64,000 nucleotides of DNA from an uncultured Alphaproteobacteria bacterium (GCA_937903135.1 CALDAH010000016.1:7883-71882); one strand, 5' to 3'. Shown: positions 43,439-51,835, numbered from the stretch's first letter. The notes: generated by a model from the sequence alone, not told the origin. Numbers and translations: made by a program.

Positions 43439-44332
43439 ATGAGAGAAGAAGTTTTTATCGCCCGGGACGGCAAGCATCTGATTTGTACATTATGGGACAA
43501 TGTTAAAAAACCAATTGGCGTGGTTCAAATAATTCACGGTATGGACGAACACGTTGGCCGATACGACCGCTTCGCCAGATTTATGAATCAGCACGGTTAT
43601 ATAGTATTCGGTGACGATCATCGCGCCCACGGGCGGACGGCTGTAAATATATCCAGAATTGGGAAAACAGACGGACAAAAAGATTTATTCGCCGCGACCG
43701 AACGCGACGAGTTGGATATTATGCACTATCTTAAAAAACGTTATGGCCTGCCGTTGTTTTTATTTGGCCATAGCTATGGCAGTTTTATTACCCAGCGATT
43801 AATGGAAGAAAAAGGAATCTGCAGTGCGGGCGTATGCTTATCGGGGTCGGCAAAATATCCGGAATGGATGACGGTTGTTGCCCGGGTAATTGCGTGGATT
43901 GGAATGAAAATATGGGGCGCAGATGCACCGGCCCGATTTATTGAATTTTTCTCGCCTATTCGCAGCAGAAAAAATGGCGAAAGCCGCCTGAGCCGCGATC
44001 CCGTTCAAATCGCCGCGCATAACGCTGATCCGATGCGTGCAAAAAATTTTTCATATGGTTTTTATTATTCGTTATTTAAAAACTTAATGCATCTGCATCA
44101 ACGTGCATGCCCGGAAACACCGTTGTTAATTATCAGCGGCGCAAATGATATGGTTAGCCTGAACGGGCGTTTTTCAAAATCATTATACCGCGCATATCAA
44201 TTACATGACATGCAGAACCTGACGATGATTATATATCCCGATGCACGGCACGAGTTATTAATGGATTTAAACTACCGTGACGTTCAAAACGATATATTAG
44301 CGTTCTTTAACGCGGCGATTGCTAAAAAGTAA
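43439..44332 (+). CDS. Alpha/beta hydrolase, monoacylglycerol lipase-like
   Basis: 297 residues of the serine aminopeptidase S33 / lysophospholipase group. Seen: the oxyanion-hole HGMDEHVGRYDRFA, the DDHRAHGRT strand, the nucleophile elbow GHSYGS, the acid SGANDMVS and the catalytic His in DARHELLMD. No signal peptide, so cytoplasmic or membrane-peripheral. It probably hydrolyses lipid esters; the substrate is inferred. TATACT at 43412-43417 and a GGG-rich stretch just before the ATG give its likely promoter and ribosome-binding site. Confidence 0.88.
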   Translation: MREEVFIARDGKHLICTLWDNVKKPIGVVQIIHGMDEHVGRYDRFARFMNQHGYIVFGDDHRAHGRTAVNISRIGKTDGQKDLFAATERDELDIMHYLKKRYGLPLFLFGHSYGSFITQRLMEEKGICSAGVCLSGSAKYPEWMTVVARVIAWIGMKIWGADAPARFIEFFSPIRSRKNGESRLSRDPVQIAAHNADPMRAKNFSYGFYYSLFKNLMHLHQRACPETPLLIISGANDMVSLNGRFSKSLYRAYQLHDMQNLTMIIYPDARHELLMDLNYRDVQNDILAFFNAAIAKK

Positions 44333-44349
44333 ATTGCGAATATGATTAA

Positions 44350-44844
44350 TTACGCGCTGACCTGCCCCGATGCATTATTGCATATATTGGCAAATCGCAG
44401 AGGAATAATTTTAACCAGATCATCAACGGTCGTTTCAACCTGATACCCGACGCGACCGGCGCTGTATATTATTGTATTAAAATTATTAGCACTGGCGTCA
44501 ATTACGGTCGCGAACTGTTTTTTCATTCCAATCGGGCTGCAGCCGCCGTGTATATATCCGGTCAGATCCAATAAATCACGCTGCTTCAGCATGGATATTG
44601 ATTTTTCCACAACGGCCGCGGCAGCCAATTTTAGATCCAAATCAGCATCTACTGGGATCATAAAAACATAATATTTATTTGTATTTGAAAACGTTACCAG
44701 GGTTTTAAATACCTGGGCCGGGTCTTGGTTTAATATACGCGCAATATCTGCCCCGGTAATTCCCGGGACAGAGTTATATTCATAACAACGATACGGAATA
44801 TGGCGCGCATCCAATTGCCGCATAACGTTTGTCTTTGGCGTCAT
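44350..44844 (-). CDS. ybaK: Cys-tRNA(Pro)/Cys-tRNA(Cys) deacylase YbaK
   Basis: 164 residues. YbaK/EbsC fold with the catalytic-lysine region VFKTLV, VIPVDADLDLKLAA-type segment and GYIHGGCSPIGMKK typical of the family. It removes mischarged Cys from tRNA-Pro in trans to prolyl-tRNA synthetase. Last gene of the mla operon by position (4 nt after the lipoprotein), a chance or co-expression neighbour. Confidence 0.92.
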   Translation of the reverse strand: MTPKTNVMRQLDARHIPYRCYEYNSVPGITGADIARILNQDPAQVFKTLVTFSNTNKYYVFMIPVDADLDLKLAAAAVVEKSISMLKQRDLLDLTGYIHGGCSPIGMKKQFATVIDASANNFNTIIYSAGRVGYQVETTVDDLVKIIPLRFANICNNASGQVSA

Positions 44845-44848
44845 TATA

Positions 44849-45415
44849 TTATTTATCCATTTTAACTAAATCCGCCGCAATACTTTTAGATAACCGGCCG
44901 ACCAGATCCCCGGCCGCGGCGGCATAGTCTGAATATTCAGCCCCAGTGTCCGCGGTGTAATGAACATTTTTAGTCCGGATGTTATTATCATTATCCGACG
45001 TGATGGTATATATCGCATCCAGGCTGATTTTATCACCCGGGGCACCGTCTAGCTTATATACCTCAACGAATACCGTATAATTGGGGGATTTTCCTGCAAA
45101 ATCGCTGTTCTTGATGATTGCGCGCGGCAGCATCGCTTCCAGGTCGGATATAATTCTGCGCTGAATCATTGGCGATAAACCCTCGGCCCAGCGGTTATGG
45201 TTTGAGATATTTACAGCTGTATCCGACGTTGTAACAATCTGCGTTCGGTCAATATATTCAGGGATTTTAACACGTGCGACATCAACTATTATCCGATTTT
45301 CGGCGATTGGGTGCGATATATCCGACGGCGCGAACGAATAAAACGCAGAATCCGGTTTTTGCGGCATACATGCCGATAGCATAGAAATTAACAAAACAGA
45401 TAAAATTTTTTTCAT
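44849..45415 (-). CDS. ABC transport auxiliary lipoprotein, PqiC/MlaB-linked type
   Basis: 188 residues. A lipoprotein signal with lipobox LISMLSAC (Cys16) is followed by FYSFAPSDIS and VDVARVKIPEYIDRTQIV, the hallmark start of the ABC_trans_aux / PqiC domain. It is probably an outer-membrane-facing lipoprotein that works with the MCE protein encoded immediately upstream. GGGGAT precedes the ATG at 7-8 nt. Fourth gene of mlaE-mlaF-mlaD-pqiC-ybaK. Confidence 0.87.
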   Translation of the reverse strand: MKKILSVLLISMLSACMPQKPDSAFYSFAPSDISHPIAENRIIVDVARVKIPEYIDRTQIVTTSDTAVNISNHNRWAEGLSPMIQRRIISDLEAMLPRAIIKNSDFAGKSPNYTVFVEVYKLDGAPGDKISLDAIYTITSDNDNNIRTKNVHYTADTGAEYSDYAAAAGDLVGRLSKSIAADLVKMDK

Positions 45416-45431
45416 TTTATATCCCCTTTTT

Positions 45432-46178
45432 TTATTTGCCCCTGATTATAGATTCCGGGTGCTGTTCCAGGTAATCGGTTAAATTTCGCAGTGAATTTGC
45501 AGCACGGCTGACGTCGTTTACGGCCTGATTAAAATTATTTAATGTCGCCGCAGATTTACGTGCCACATCATTACTGATTTTTGCGGCGGGGCTTAATACA
45601 TCCTTTAATTCCAACAACGTTTTATTCAGATTATCCATAACATCGCGAACGGGGATATTTTGAACATTCGCAGATATTTCCCCAATTGACGACAGCGCCG
45701 TCGGAATTTCATAAACACTATCACGCGCATCACCGGTTAATGTGGTTTTGGCGGGCCGGACATCCAGTTCTATCATTAACTGACCGGTTAGCAGGTTTTG
45801 ATTGATTAACCGCGCATGCAGTCCACGCGATATTAGTGCCCGGATAATATCTTCCTCGGTCCAGTCGCGATGCTGCTTATGCCCTGATATGATTTTTGTA
45901 ATATCATTAAATGTTATATATACCGGGATATTAAAATCATATGTTTCCGGGTTCGGAACAATTTCAATTTTCGCGACCTTTCCAACCTCTACGCCGTTTA
46001 ATACGACGGGTGCACCGATGCTTAGCCCCTTAATAGACTCGTGAAAATACATAACATATAAATTCTTGTCCGATCCGCGGATTCCGATTCCCAATGCAAT
46101 GGCGATAATTGCAATAAATGCAATAATTCCACTGATAATAAACGCGCCAATTATTTTCTTGTTCGGTTGTTTTTTCAT
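45432..46178 (-). CDS. mlaD: MCE-domain lipid transport protein MlaD
   Basis: 248 residues. One N-terminal membrane segment (about 8-32, GAFIISGIIAFIAIIAIALGIG) and one MCE domain (YVMYFHESIKGLSIGAPVVLNGVEVGKV). The C-terminal part is helical and would form the hexameric channel's extension. It binds phospholipid in the periplasm and sits on the MlaFE transporter. It starts 3 nt after mlaF. Confidence 0.94.
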   Translation of the reverse strand: MKKQPNKKIIGAFIISGIIAFIAIIAIALGIGIRGSDKNLYVMYFHESIKGLSIGAPVVLNGVEVGKVAKIEIVPNPETYDFNIPVYITFNDITKIISGHKQHRDWTEEDIIRALISRGLHARLINQNLLTGQLMIELDVRPAKTTLTGDARDSVYEIPTALSSIGEISANVQNIPVRDVMDNLNKTLLELKDVLSPAAKISNDVARKSAATLNNFNQAVNDVSRAANSLRNLTDYLEQHPESIIRGK

Positions 46179-46181
46179 TTT

Positions 46182-46931
46182 TTATTTGTCCCCCCTGTTT
46201 AAGAACATCCCGATAACATCATCGGGCGGATTATCACGCATAATGCGCGGATCACCATATGCCCCGATCGTATGCGTTCGCGTATCTAAGTATATCGCAG
46301 ATGTTGCAATTGTAAAAATAGATTGAAGCTCGTGCGATACGATAATAATCGTCGTCCCTAGCTTTTGATTAATCGTCAGTATTAAATCATCCAATCCGCG
46401 CGATGATATCGGATCCAGACCGGCCGACGGTTCGTCAAAGAACACAATTTCCGGGTTCAGCGCCAATGCCCGCGCCAGGCCGGCACGCTTTTTCATTCCG
46501 CCGCTGATCTCAGACGGATATAAATCACGGGCGTTTTCCAAACCTACCATTGCTAATTTTTCATCAACCATCGCGGCGATATCAGTCGCGGAAAAATCTG
46601 TATGCTGCTGTAACGGTAATGCGATATTTTCCTCGACGGTCATAGAGCTAAATAACGCCCCGCCCTGAAATGATACACCGATGTTTTTCATTATATCCGC
46701 CCTACGATCCGCACTTGCCCGGAACAGATCGCTGCCGTTTATAATAACCCGCCCACGCAGGGGCGCAACCAGTCCCGTCATCGTCCGCATAAGTGTGCTT
46801 TTGCCACAACCACTTGGCCCCATGATTACAAATATATCCCGACGTGCGATATCAAACGACAGATTCCGCATCAACGCGTTATCGTCGTATCCAATTGCCA
46901 GACCGCGAACCTGTATTAACGGTTTTGTCAT
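46182..46931 (-). CDS. mlaF: Phospholipid ABC transporter ATP-binding protein MlaF
   Basis: 249 residues. Walker A MGPSGCGKSTLMR, Q-loop FQGGALFSSMTV, signature EISGGMKKRAGLARALA, Walker B VFFDEPSAGLDP and switch His in IIIVSHELQSI. The signature MKKR is typical of Mla ATPases. It overlaps mlaE by 4 nt. Confidence 0.96.
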   Translation of the reverse strand: MTKPLIQVRGLAIGYDDNALMRNLSFDIARRDIFVIMGPSGCGKSTLMRTMTGLVAPLRGRVIINGSDLFRASADRRADIMKNIGVSFQGGALFSSMTVEENIALPLQQHTDFSATDIAAMVDEKLAMVGLENARDLYPSEISGGMKKRAGLARALALNPEIVFFDEPSAGLDPISSRGLDDLILTINQKLGTTIIIVSHELQSIFTIATSAIYLDTRTHTIGAYGDPRIMRDNPPDDVIGMFLNRGDK

Positions 46932-47755
46932 ATTCCCAATACCTCAAATACAAATGTTATTATACCGGTTGCAATAACCATCCATATAATTGCCGAAACA
47001 ACCGCCCGGGTGGTTGCAACGCCAACCGCATTCGCATTACGCCCAGAATATATCCCGTAATAACACCCGCATAGCGCAATTATCATTCCATATACAATTC
47101 CATGAAAAATACCGACCGCAAAATTCTGAAAATCTATGGCCTGGCGGGTATAGCTTAGATATTCCGGAAACGGGATATGAAAAACGACCACGCCAACAAA
47201 CATTCCCCCCAATATCGCCATAAAATCCGCAATCAGTGTTAGTATCGGCATAGATATCGTTAATGCAATAAAGCGCTGCAGGACTAAAAAATCATACTTG
47301 TTTATTCCCATAACCTGCAATGCGTCTAATTCTTCGTTGGTCTGCATTGTGCCGATTGTTGCCGCATATGACGCCCCGGTTCGCCCGGCCATTATAATAC
47401 CGGTCATCATCGCCCCCATTATGCGAATAGACGCAATTGCAACCAGGCTGGCGACATATATCTGTGCCCCAAAAAGCTTTAGCTGGGCCGCGCCGACAAA
47501 CGCTAATATTAAACCAATTAAAAAGCTGATAAGCGAAACAATTAAAATCGCACGCGGTCCGACATCATCTATGGCCCGCCACCAATCCGAACGACGTAAC
47601 TCGGCACGCCCGCGAATAAACCGATACAGCGACGCAAATATCGCACCGATAAATCCCAGACCGCGCCAAATCGCATTATAAATACCAATTCCCCATGCGC
47701 CGATTTGCGTTAATCGGTCAGTATCGTCGTAAAAATCAATATTTTTTTGTGTCAA
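46928..47755 (-). CDS. mlaE: Phospholipid ABC transporter permease MlaE
   Basis: 275 residues, five to six membrane segments from residue ~50 onward, with the MlaE family core GRTGASYAATIGTMQTNEELDALQVMG. The only in-frame start that fits is a TTG at 47755, with GGCGGGAA directly upstream; no early ATG exists. The long N-terminal part before the first membrane segment includes DDTDRLTQIGAWG. First gene of the mla operon. With MlaF and MlaD it maintains outer-membrane lipid asymmetry. Confidence 0.93.
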   Translation of the reverse strand: MTQKNIDFYDDTDRLTQIGAWGIGIYNAIWRGLGFIGAIFASLYRFIRGRAELRRSDWWRAIDDVGPRAILIVSLISFLIGLILAFVGAAQLKLFGAQIYVASLVAIASIRIMGAMMTGIIMAGRTGASYAATIGTMQTNEELDALQVMGINKYDFLVLQRFIALTISMPILTLIADFMAILGGMFVGVVVFHIPFPEYLSYTRQAIDFQNFAVGIFHGIVYGMIIALCGCYYGIYSGRNANAVGVATTRAVVSAIIWMVIATGIITFVFEVLGI

Positions 47756-47833
47756 TTCCCGCCTACTCTTTGCATTTATTTTACATATTTCCCGCCCCCG
47801 CGCAAGGTGATAAAACGCCCCGGGTTAAAATAA

Positions 47834-47862
47834 TTGCATATAGTATGTTTTTTTGATACTAT
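47834..47862 (+). promoter_or_regulatory. Promoter giving a predicted leaderless kinase-like mRNA
   Basis: TTGCAT at 47834-47839, 17-bp spacer, TACTAT at 47857-47862, ending 8 nt before the ATG at 47871. Confidence 0.55.
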
Positions 47863-47870
47863 TAATTATC

Positions 47871-48698
47871 ATGATTAAAAATAAAATAATCGCAATAAAA
47901 CATCCCGGTAAAAACGTAGTAGAAGAATACCTGCGCACCACAACGGATCGGCCAAATTCAGATAAAGGTTATCAGGAACTTATCAGCTTCTTTGAACGTA
48001 AATATAAGTTTAAGGATGTGCGCGTTATTGTCGCATATGTTGCAAATATATTTTTACGTGCAACCGACCGGGATGGGACAGAGCTGTTTATAAAATCTGG
48101 GCATCATTCGGGATTATATGAAAATGAATTTCAGATGACGCGCCAGCTTTATAATATAAATCCGCGATATTTCCTTAAGCCTTTGTATTACCAAGATTTT
48201 GCACCGGTACAATTTTTTGCAAATGAATATATCGTCGCCCCGTCATTGGAAACAATGATCCGGAACGGGGTGCTGGGATCTAAACAGCGTCATAAATTTA
48301 TTCGTGATATTTATCAGATTTTTTTGGCGTTAAAGGATTCTGATGTTATTCATCGTGATATACGGCCTGCGAATTTCTTGGTTTATAAAAATCGGTTAAT
48401 ATTAATTGATTTTCAATTGGCCGTATCTAAAACCGAATACCGCGAACTGCAATGGATGCGTGAAAAACCAAATCGTCTGCGTAAACTTGGCGGCAATGGT
48501 TTTAAGTATAAAACATTCGTATGGGACGATTCATATTCACTGTTAAAGGTTCTGGAATTCGTTGGCAGTGATAAATTATATGCTGACGAGTATCAGAAAA
48601 TTCATCGCGAGATTAAGTCTTATATCGGGACAAATACTATACGCGCGGCGGTACGTGAATCCGCGCCACACCGTTTAATGCGTCACATCCGGCATTAG
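47871..48698 (+). CDS. Protein kinase-like / LPS-kinase-like protein
   Basis: 275 residues from MIKNKIIAIKHPGK; six upstream codons are in frame, but the predicted promoter lies inside them. Kinase landmarks in order: FIKSG (ATP-binding Lys), EYIVAPSLETMI (hinge), VIHRDIRPANFLV (catalytic loop with Asp and Asn) and LILIDFQLAV, where the metal-binding DFG is DFQ. This order fits small bacterial kinases of the lipopolysaccharide-kinase / RIO-like type. The substrate could be a sugar or a protein. Monocistronic, convergent with the amidase gene. A C-terminal basic stretch is present. Confidence 0.8.
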   Translation: MIKNKIIAIKHPGKNVVEEYLRTTTDRPNSDKGYQELISFFERKYKFKDVRVIVAYVANIFLRATDRDGTELFIKSGHHSGLYENEFQMTRQLYNINPRYFLKPLYYQDFAPVQFFANEYIVAPSLETMIRNGVLGSKQRHKFIRDIYQIFLALKDSDVIHRDIRPANFLVYKNRLILIDFQLAVSKTEYRELQWMREKPNRLRKLGGNGFKYKTFVWDDSYSLLKVLEFVGSDKLYADEYQKIHREIKSYIGTNTIRAAVRESAPHRLMRHIRH

Positions 48699-48706
48699 AT
48701 TTTTTT

Positions 48707-49909
48707 CTATACATCAAAATTATAGTTTTTCACGGATTTAACTATTGCCGCGACCAGTTTGTTTTGGTGTGCATCGCTGCGTAATAATTTTTCTTCGGCC
48801 GCATTAGATAAATGCCCCAGTTCCAATAACGCCCCCGGGACACTGGAACGCAATACCGCAAACGGTGCATGACGCACGCCGGGGCCGGGTTGTGCCTCAA
48901 TCCCGCCGCCACGGAACGAACGTGAACACCCGGTTGCATATTCCTCGGACATCTCGGCTAATGCGTGTTGTTGCAGCGACGATAGCGCGGAACGAATATC
49001 CCGCGGCAGATCATCCCAATCCGTTACCGCAATTTTATCCGCGGCGTTTTCCGATTCCGCTAATTTTTTAGCCTCCTCGTCAGATGCTTTTTCCGACAAA
49101 GTATATATTGAAAATCCCTTCATCGCGCGACTCGGGTTCGCATTCGCATGCAGTGACAAGAACAAATCCGCTTTGCGTTTTTCCGCGATCTGGGCACGTT
49201 CACCCAATTTTAAATACTTATCCGTACTGCGCGTCAGGTGCGTGGAATAACCATTCGCATCCAACCGCGCCTTTAACTTTTTAGCAACCGATAAAACAAT
49301 ATCTTTTTCACGCGTCCCGTTTTTCCCGATACATCCCGGATCTTTGCCGCCGTGACCGGCATCAATTACAATTACATATTTTTTACCAGGCGCGTTTTTC
49401 TGGGGCGTATTTTGCGCTGTTTTTGCCCCGGATGACGCGGCAGTATTTTTCTTTGGTGTCGCCGCCGCAATCGCCGATGCCGCACCGGCGCCCGCGGAAA
49501 AATCCAACACCAGGCGATAGTCATTATCGCCATTGGGTTCTAAAATCATAATCTGATTTTTTGCAATCTGGGCAATCGGGCGATTAAGGTTTGCGCTGAT
49601 CTGCAGCCGATCGCCAATCTGGGCCTGGGTAATGGACCGGATCAATGCCCCCTGGGCCAATGACGGTTTTAATGATTGATTAGCGGCAGTATTGGCAATC
49701 GTTACCACCAGTTGATTTTCAGGATACGATAATGAATACGACGGGCGCTGGGACGTTTCAATTACCAAACGTGTTTTATTCCCCGGCTGAACCCCGGAAC
49801 GAACGGATTTCAGCATTCCACGGGCCGCAAACGCCATTCGTGGTAATGCCCCAATAACCAACACCCCAATTCCGGTTATTTTTAAAAGCCCTCGTCTTGA
49901 TATTTGCAT
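48707..49909 (-). CDS. amiC: N-acetylmuramoyl-L-alanine amidase, AmiC-type with Tat signal
   Basis: 400 residues. The N-terminus MQISRRGLLKITGIGVLVIGALPRMAFA-type sequence has the twin-arginine motif SRRGLLK and a hydrophobic stretch, as in E. coli AmiC. An AMIN domain (SGVQPGNKTRLVIETSQRPS) is followed by a low-complexity Ala/Lys linker and the Amidase_3 domain: VIVIDAGHGGKDPG (Zn-His), TREKDIVL (Zn-Glu), LFLSLHANANPS (Zn-His) and GALLELGHLSN (catalytic Glu). It splits the peptide from muramic acid during septal cleavage. Its promoter leaves no leader. Confidence 0.94.
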   Translation of the reverse strand: MQISRRGLLKITGIGVLVIGALPRMAFAARGMLKSVRSGVQPGNKTRLVIETSQRPSYSLSYPENQLVVTIANTAANQSLKPSLAQGALIRSITQAQIGDRLQISANLNRPIAQIAKNQIMILEPNGDNDYRLVLDFSAGAGAASAIAAATPKKNTAASSGAKTAQNTPQKNAPGKKYVIVIDAGHGGKDPGCIGKNGTREKDIVLSVAKKLKARLDANGYSTHLTRSTDKYLKLGERAQIAEKRKADLFLSLHANANPSRAMKGFSIYTLSEKASDEEAKKLAESENAADKIAVTDWDDLPRDIRSALSSLQQHALAEMSEEYATGCSRSFRGGGIEAQPGPGVRHAPFAVLRSSVPGALLELGHLSNAAEEKLLRSDAHQNKLVAAIVKSVKNYNFDV

Positions 49910-49916
49910 GTTAAAA

Positions 49917-49945
49917 AGTATACCAAAAAATTAGTCCGGACGCAA
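49917..49945 (-). promoter_or_regulatory. Promoter giving a predicted leaderless amiC mRNA
   Basis: On the minus strand TTGCGT (49940-49945), 17-bp spacer, TATACT (49917-49922), then 7 nt to the ATG. Confidence 0.65.
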
Positions 49946-49978
49946 GTGGCAAACCGCCATCCGCGACCGGGCTATTTG

Positions 49979-50401
49979 TTAAAATTTACCGGTTTTCATT
50001 TCTGCCCCGACATAGAATTTATATTCATCGGGCATAAAACGCAGTATTACAAATGATTTATCATCTGGGCCGGAATATCCAAAACGCTTAAAATCATCGC
50101 GCCATAATTCGTTTTTAAATTCCGTATCGTTTATAATTTCTAATTTCCCGTATAAACGCAAGGCATGACGATTTTCCGGATTATAATAGTACAAACAACA
50201 CCCGGGATTTTTTAAAATCTGGGCGTATTTAGGCGTCGTATTGCCCGTTAAAAAATGCAGCCGGGCCGTGGTTGCATCACGGTTCATTTGGTTTGTAACA
50301 TGACGCACATCGGGATATTCCCCCGCCCCGAATGTGGCCAGCATCACAGAATCACATGCCCGAATGATTTCCAGAACAGATTGCAATACGTCGTTATTCA
50401 T
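49979..50401 (-). CDS. FMN-binding split-barrel (pyridoxamine oxidase-like) protein
   Basis: 140 residues from the ATG at 50401; a GTG three codons upstream is possible. SVMLATFGAGEYPDVRHV, RLHFLTGNTTPKYAQILKNPGCCLYYYNP and LYGKLEIINDTEFKNELW are typical of the general-stress, PNPOx-like split barrel that binds FMN. Its exact reaction is unknown. The start lies inside the 3' end of the lipoprotein gene, so translation is coupled. Confidence 0.83.
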   Translation of the reverse strand: MNNDVLQSVLEIIRACDSVMLATFGAGEYPDVRHVTNQMNRDATTARLHFLTGNTTPKYAQILKNPGCCLYYYNPENRHALRLYGKLEIINDTEFKNELWRDDFKRFGYSGPDDKSFVILRFMPDEYKFYVGAEMKTGKF

Positions 50402-50855
50402 CTTTTGCACTTAATTTTTCCAGTATTTTATCCAGTTTATTTAATTCACCGCCCGCGCATCCACGACCGCGCCATGCTAATATCTCTTGGCCCGTTTTCT
50501 GATCGGCAATAGATACATTAAAATTCCACCACCAAAATCCACTAAACGGACAGAACAGCGGGCTATATTTTTCCCGGCGTTCAGATACAGATACCACATA
50601 GCGAACATTGGCCGGTATATCAACACTCATAAAGTTTATATCATCACCATCATTACGTGATGTACGATTTGTTTTTACCTTGCCGACGATTACTGTATGG
50701 CCTTGTTTTTCTAATTTCTGTTTTATGGCGCGTTTCATAGAAAATCCACCGCGTTCGGCATAAACAACTGATCCGGGTTTTAGTGTACCTTCCTTTACAT
50801 ACATAGAATTACATCCCGCCAATAATAACAGAAATATTAATAAATATTTTTTCAT
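50394..50855 (-). CDS. Putative lipoprotein, hypothetical
   Basis: 153 residues with a lipoprotein signal (MKKYLLIFLLLLAGCNS, lipobox LLAGC). The mature part is mixed and includes an aromatic run FSGFWWWNFNVSIAD and a DxxxGQEILAWRGRG strand, resembling DUF4136-like or Slp-type lipoproteins only loosely. GGAGGGG precedes the ATG. Probably anchored in the outer membrane. It overlaps the PNPOx-like gene by 8 nt. Confidence 0.75.
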   Translation of the reverse strand: MKKYLLIFLLLLAGCNSMYVKEGTLKPGSVVYAERGGFSMKRAIKQKLEKQGHTVIVGKVKTNRTSRNDGDDINFMSVDIPANVRYVVSVSERREKYSPLFCPFSGFWWWNFNVSIADQKTGQEILAWRGRGCAGGELNKLDKILEKLSAKDE

Positions 50856-50941
50856 ATCCCCTCCGATTTGTATATAGGTTTTAATTCATAATAAGAATAT
50901 TATATAAAAGCTTCTGTAATCACAAGTTATAAATTCAGATA

Positions 50942-50969
50942 TTGATTTTATTAGAAAAAAGTTTATAAT
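50942..50969 (+). promoter_or_regulatory. Promoter of tRNA-Arg
   Basis: TTGATT at 50942-50947, 16-bp spacer, TATAAT at 50964-50969, 15 nt before the tRNA. Confidence 0.7.
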
Positions 50970-50984
50970 GCGCATAAATAAAAC

Positions 50985-51061
50985 GCACCCATGGCCTAAC
51001 TGGATATGGCACGTCCCTCCGAAGGACGGGGTTGCAGGTTCGAATCCTGCTGGGTGCGCCA
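50985..51061 (+). tRNA. tRNA-Arg (anticodon CCG)
   Basis: Acceptor GCACCCA / TGGGTGC, anticodon stem-loop CGTCCCTCCGAAGGACG, T-arm GCAGGTTCGAATCCTGC, discriminator G and encoded CCA. The loop CTCCGAA places CCG at 34-36. Confidence 0.94.
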
Positions 51062-51128
51062 GTTATTAGCTTTCCTATCGCAAATGGAATAAAGATTACC
51101 AAGCACAATATCATCGCAGTGCGATCTA

Positions 51129-51665
51129 TCAATACCCACTGTAATCATTGTTTTGAAACAATCGCCATTCGGCATCCCGACGATTGTCTAAAACCCCACG
51201 ATTCCTAAATGCTTTCCAGGCAGATTCTTGCGTAGGATATTTATTACTGCGATAATTCTTGTCATTTATATATTTTCTAATGGTTGACTGGTATAATCCC
51301 CTGTTAACATTTTCGGGCGCGGCAGATCCAGGCCCAATATTAAATACCAATGAAACAAGCGCATCATATTGATGCTGTTGCATTTCTGCCAAAACATTAT
51401 GGTCTATTTGTTTAGCTATCGCGTCATACGTAGACTGTAAATCCTGCTGGAATAATTCTGTCGCTTCTCTTTCGGTTAAACCATTGCTAAAATCCTCGTC
51501 GGGCTTTATCAGGTGTCCATATCCAATCGTTGCGCCCGGCGGTAACGCTGCCCCTGCCCGAACAGGCAACCCGGTTATATCATCATAGATCACATGCCGC
51601 CCATCTACTTTGACACTCCCCTCTAATTTTTTAAGCCATTCCATTCCTCTATTACTTATTTTCAT
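51129..51665 (-). CDS. Phage-type lysozyme (glycoside hydrolase 24)
   Basis: 178 residues. The GH24 motifs are present: GMEWLKKLEGS with the catalytic Glu, the ATIGYGHLI strand, TEREATELFQQDLQ and a later helical lobe (LVSLVFNIGPG; SAWKAFRNRG; RRDAEWRLFQN). It cleaves the glycan strand of peptidoglycan, as phage endolysins do; no signal peptide is seen, so it would need a holin or lysis to reach its substrate. AAGGAT precedes the ATG. It lies between two tRNA genes with no other phage gene nearby, probably a remnant or domesticated gene. A 27-codon ORF with terminator-like hairpins precedes it. Confidence 0.9.
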   Translation of the reverse strand: MKISNRGMEWLKKLEGSVKVDGRHVIYDDITGLPVRAGAALPPGATIGYGHLIKPDEDFSNGLTEREATELFQQDLQSTYDAIAKQIDHNVLAEMQQHQYDALVSLVFNIGPGSAAPENVNRGLYQSTIRKYINDKNYRSNKYPTQESAWKAFRNRGVLDNRRDAEWRLFQNNDYSGY

Positions 51666-51715
51666 ATTTTTGATATCCTTTTCTATTTCATTCTGCCCTT
51701 AAAAATTGTGGCGTT

Positions 51716-51799
51716 TCATTGATTGTCATTTAAATCAAATAAAAAAGCCCCGCATGCGGCGGGGTAATAAAAACAGCGGCAATTGCCGCGCTTTTTCAT
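51716..51799 (-). CDS. Candidate leaderless 27-residue leader peptide
   Basis: ATG at 51799, 7 nt after a promoter -10 box, with no Shine-Dalgarno; 27 codons, TGA at 51716. The peptide starts MKKRGNCRCFYYPAACGAF, with three Cys, and ends in NDNQ. Two GC-rich hairpins with T tails fall inside the coding sequence. The lysozyme gene begins 50 nt downstream. The arrangement suggests a leader peptide whose translation affects termination ahead of the lysozyme gene. Alternatively it is a chance ORF over a double terminator. Confidence 0.4.
   Translation of the reverse strand: MKKRGNCRCFYYPAACGAFLFDLNDNQ
51741..51764 (-). terminator. Terminator-like hairpin 2 in the lysozyme leader
   Basis: On the minus strand CCCCGC CGCAT GCGGGG followed by CT6. 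It lies inside the 27-codon ORF, about 75 nt before the lysozyme start. Confidence 0.7.
51767..51789 (-). terminator. Terminator-like hairpin 1 in the lysozyme leader
   Basis: On the minus strand GCGGC AATT GCCGC followed by TGTTTTT. It lies inside the 27-codon ORF. Confidence 0.6.
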
Positions 51800-51806
51800 G
51801 TGTTTA

Positions 51807-51835
51807 ATTATACCACAAACGCGGGCGAAAATCAA
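51807..51835 (-). promoter_or_regulatory. Promoter of the leader ORF / lysozyme unit
   Basis: On the minus strand TTGATT (51830-51835), 17-bp spacer, TATAAT (51807-51812), then 7 nt to the ATG at 51799. Confidence 0.6.
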
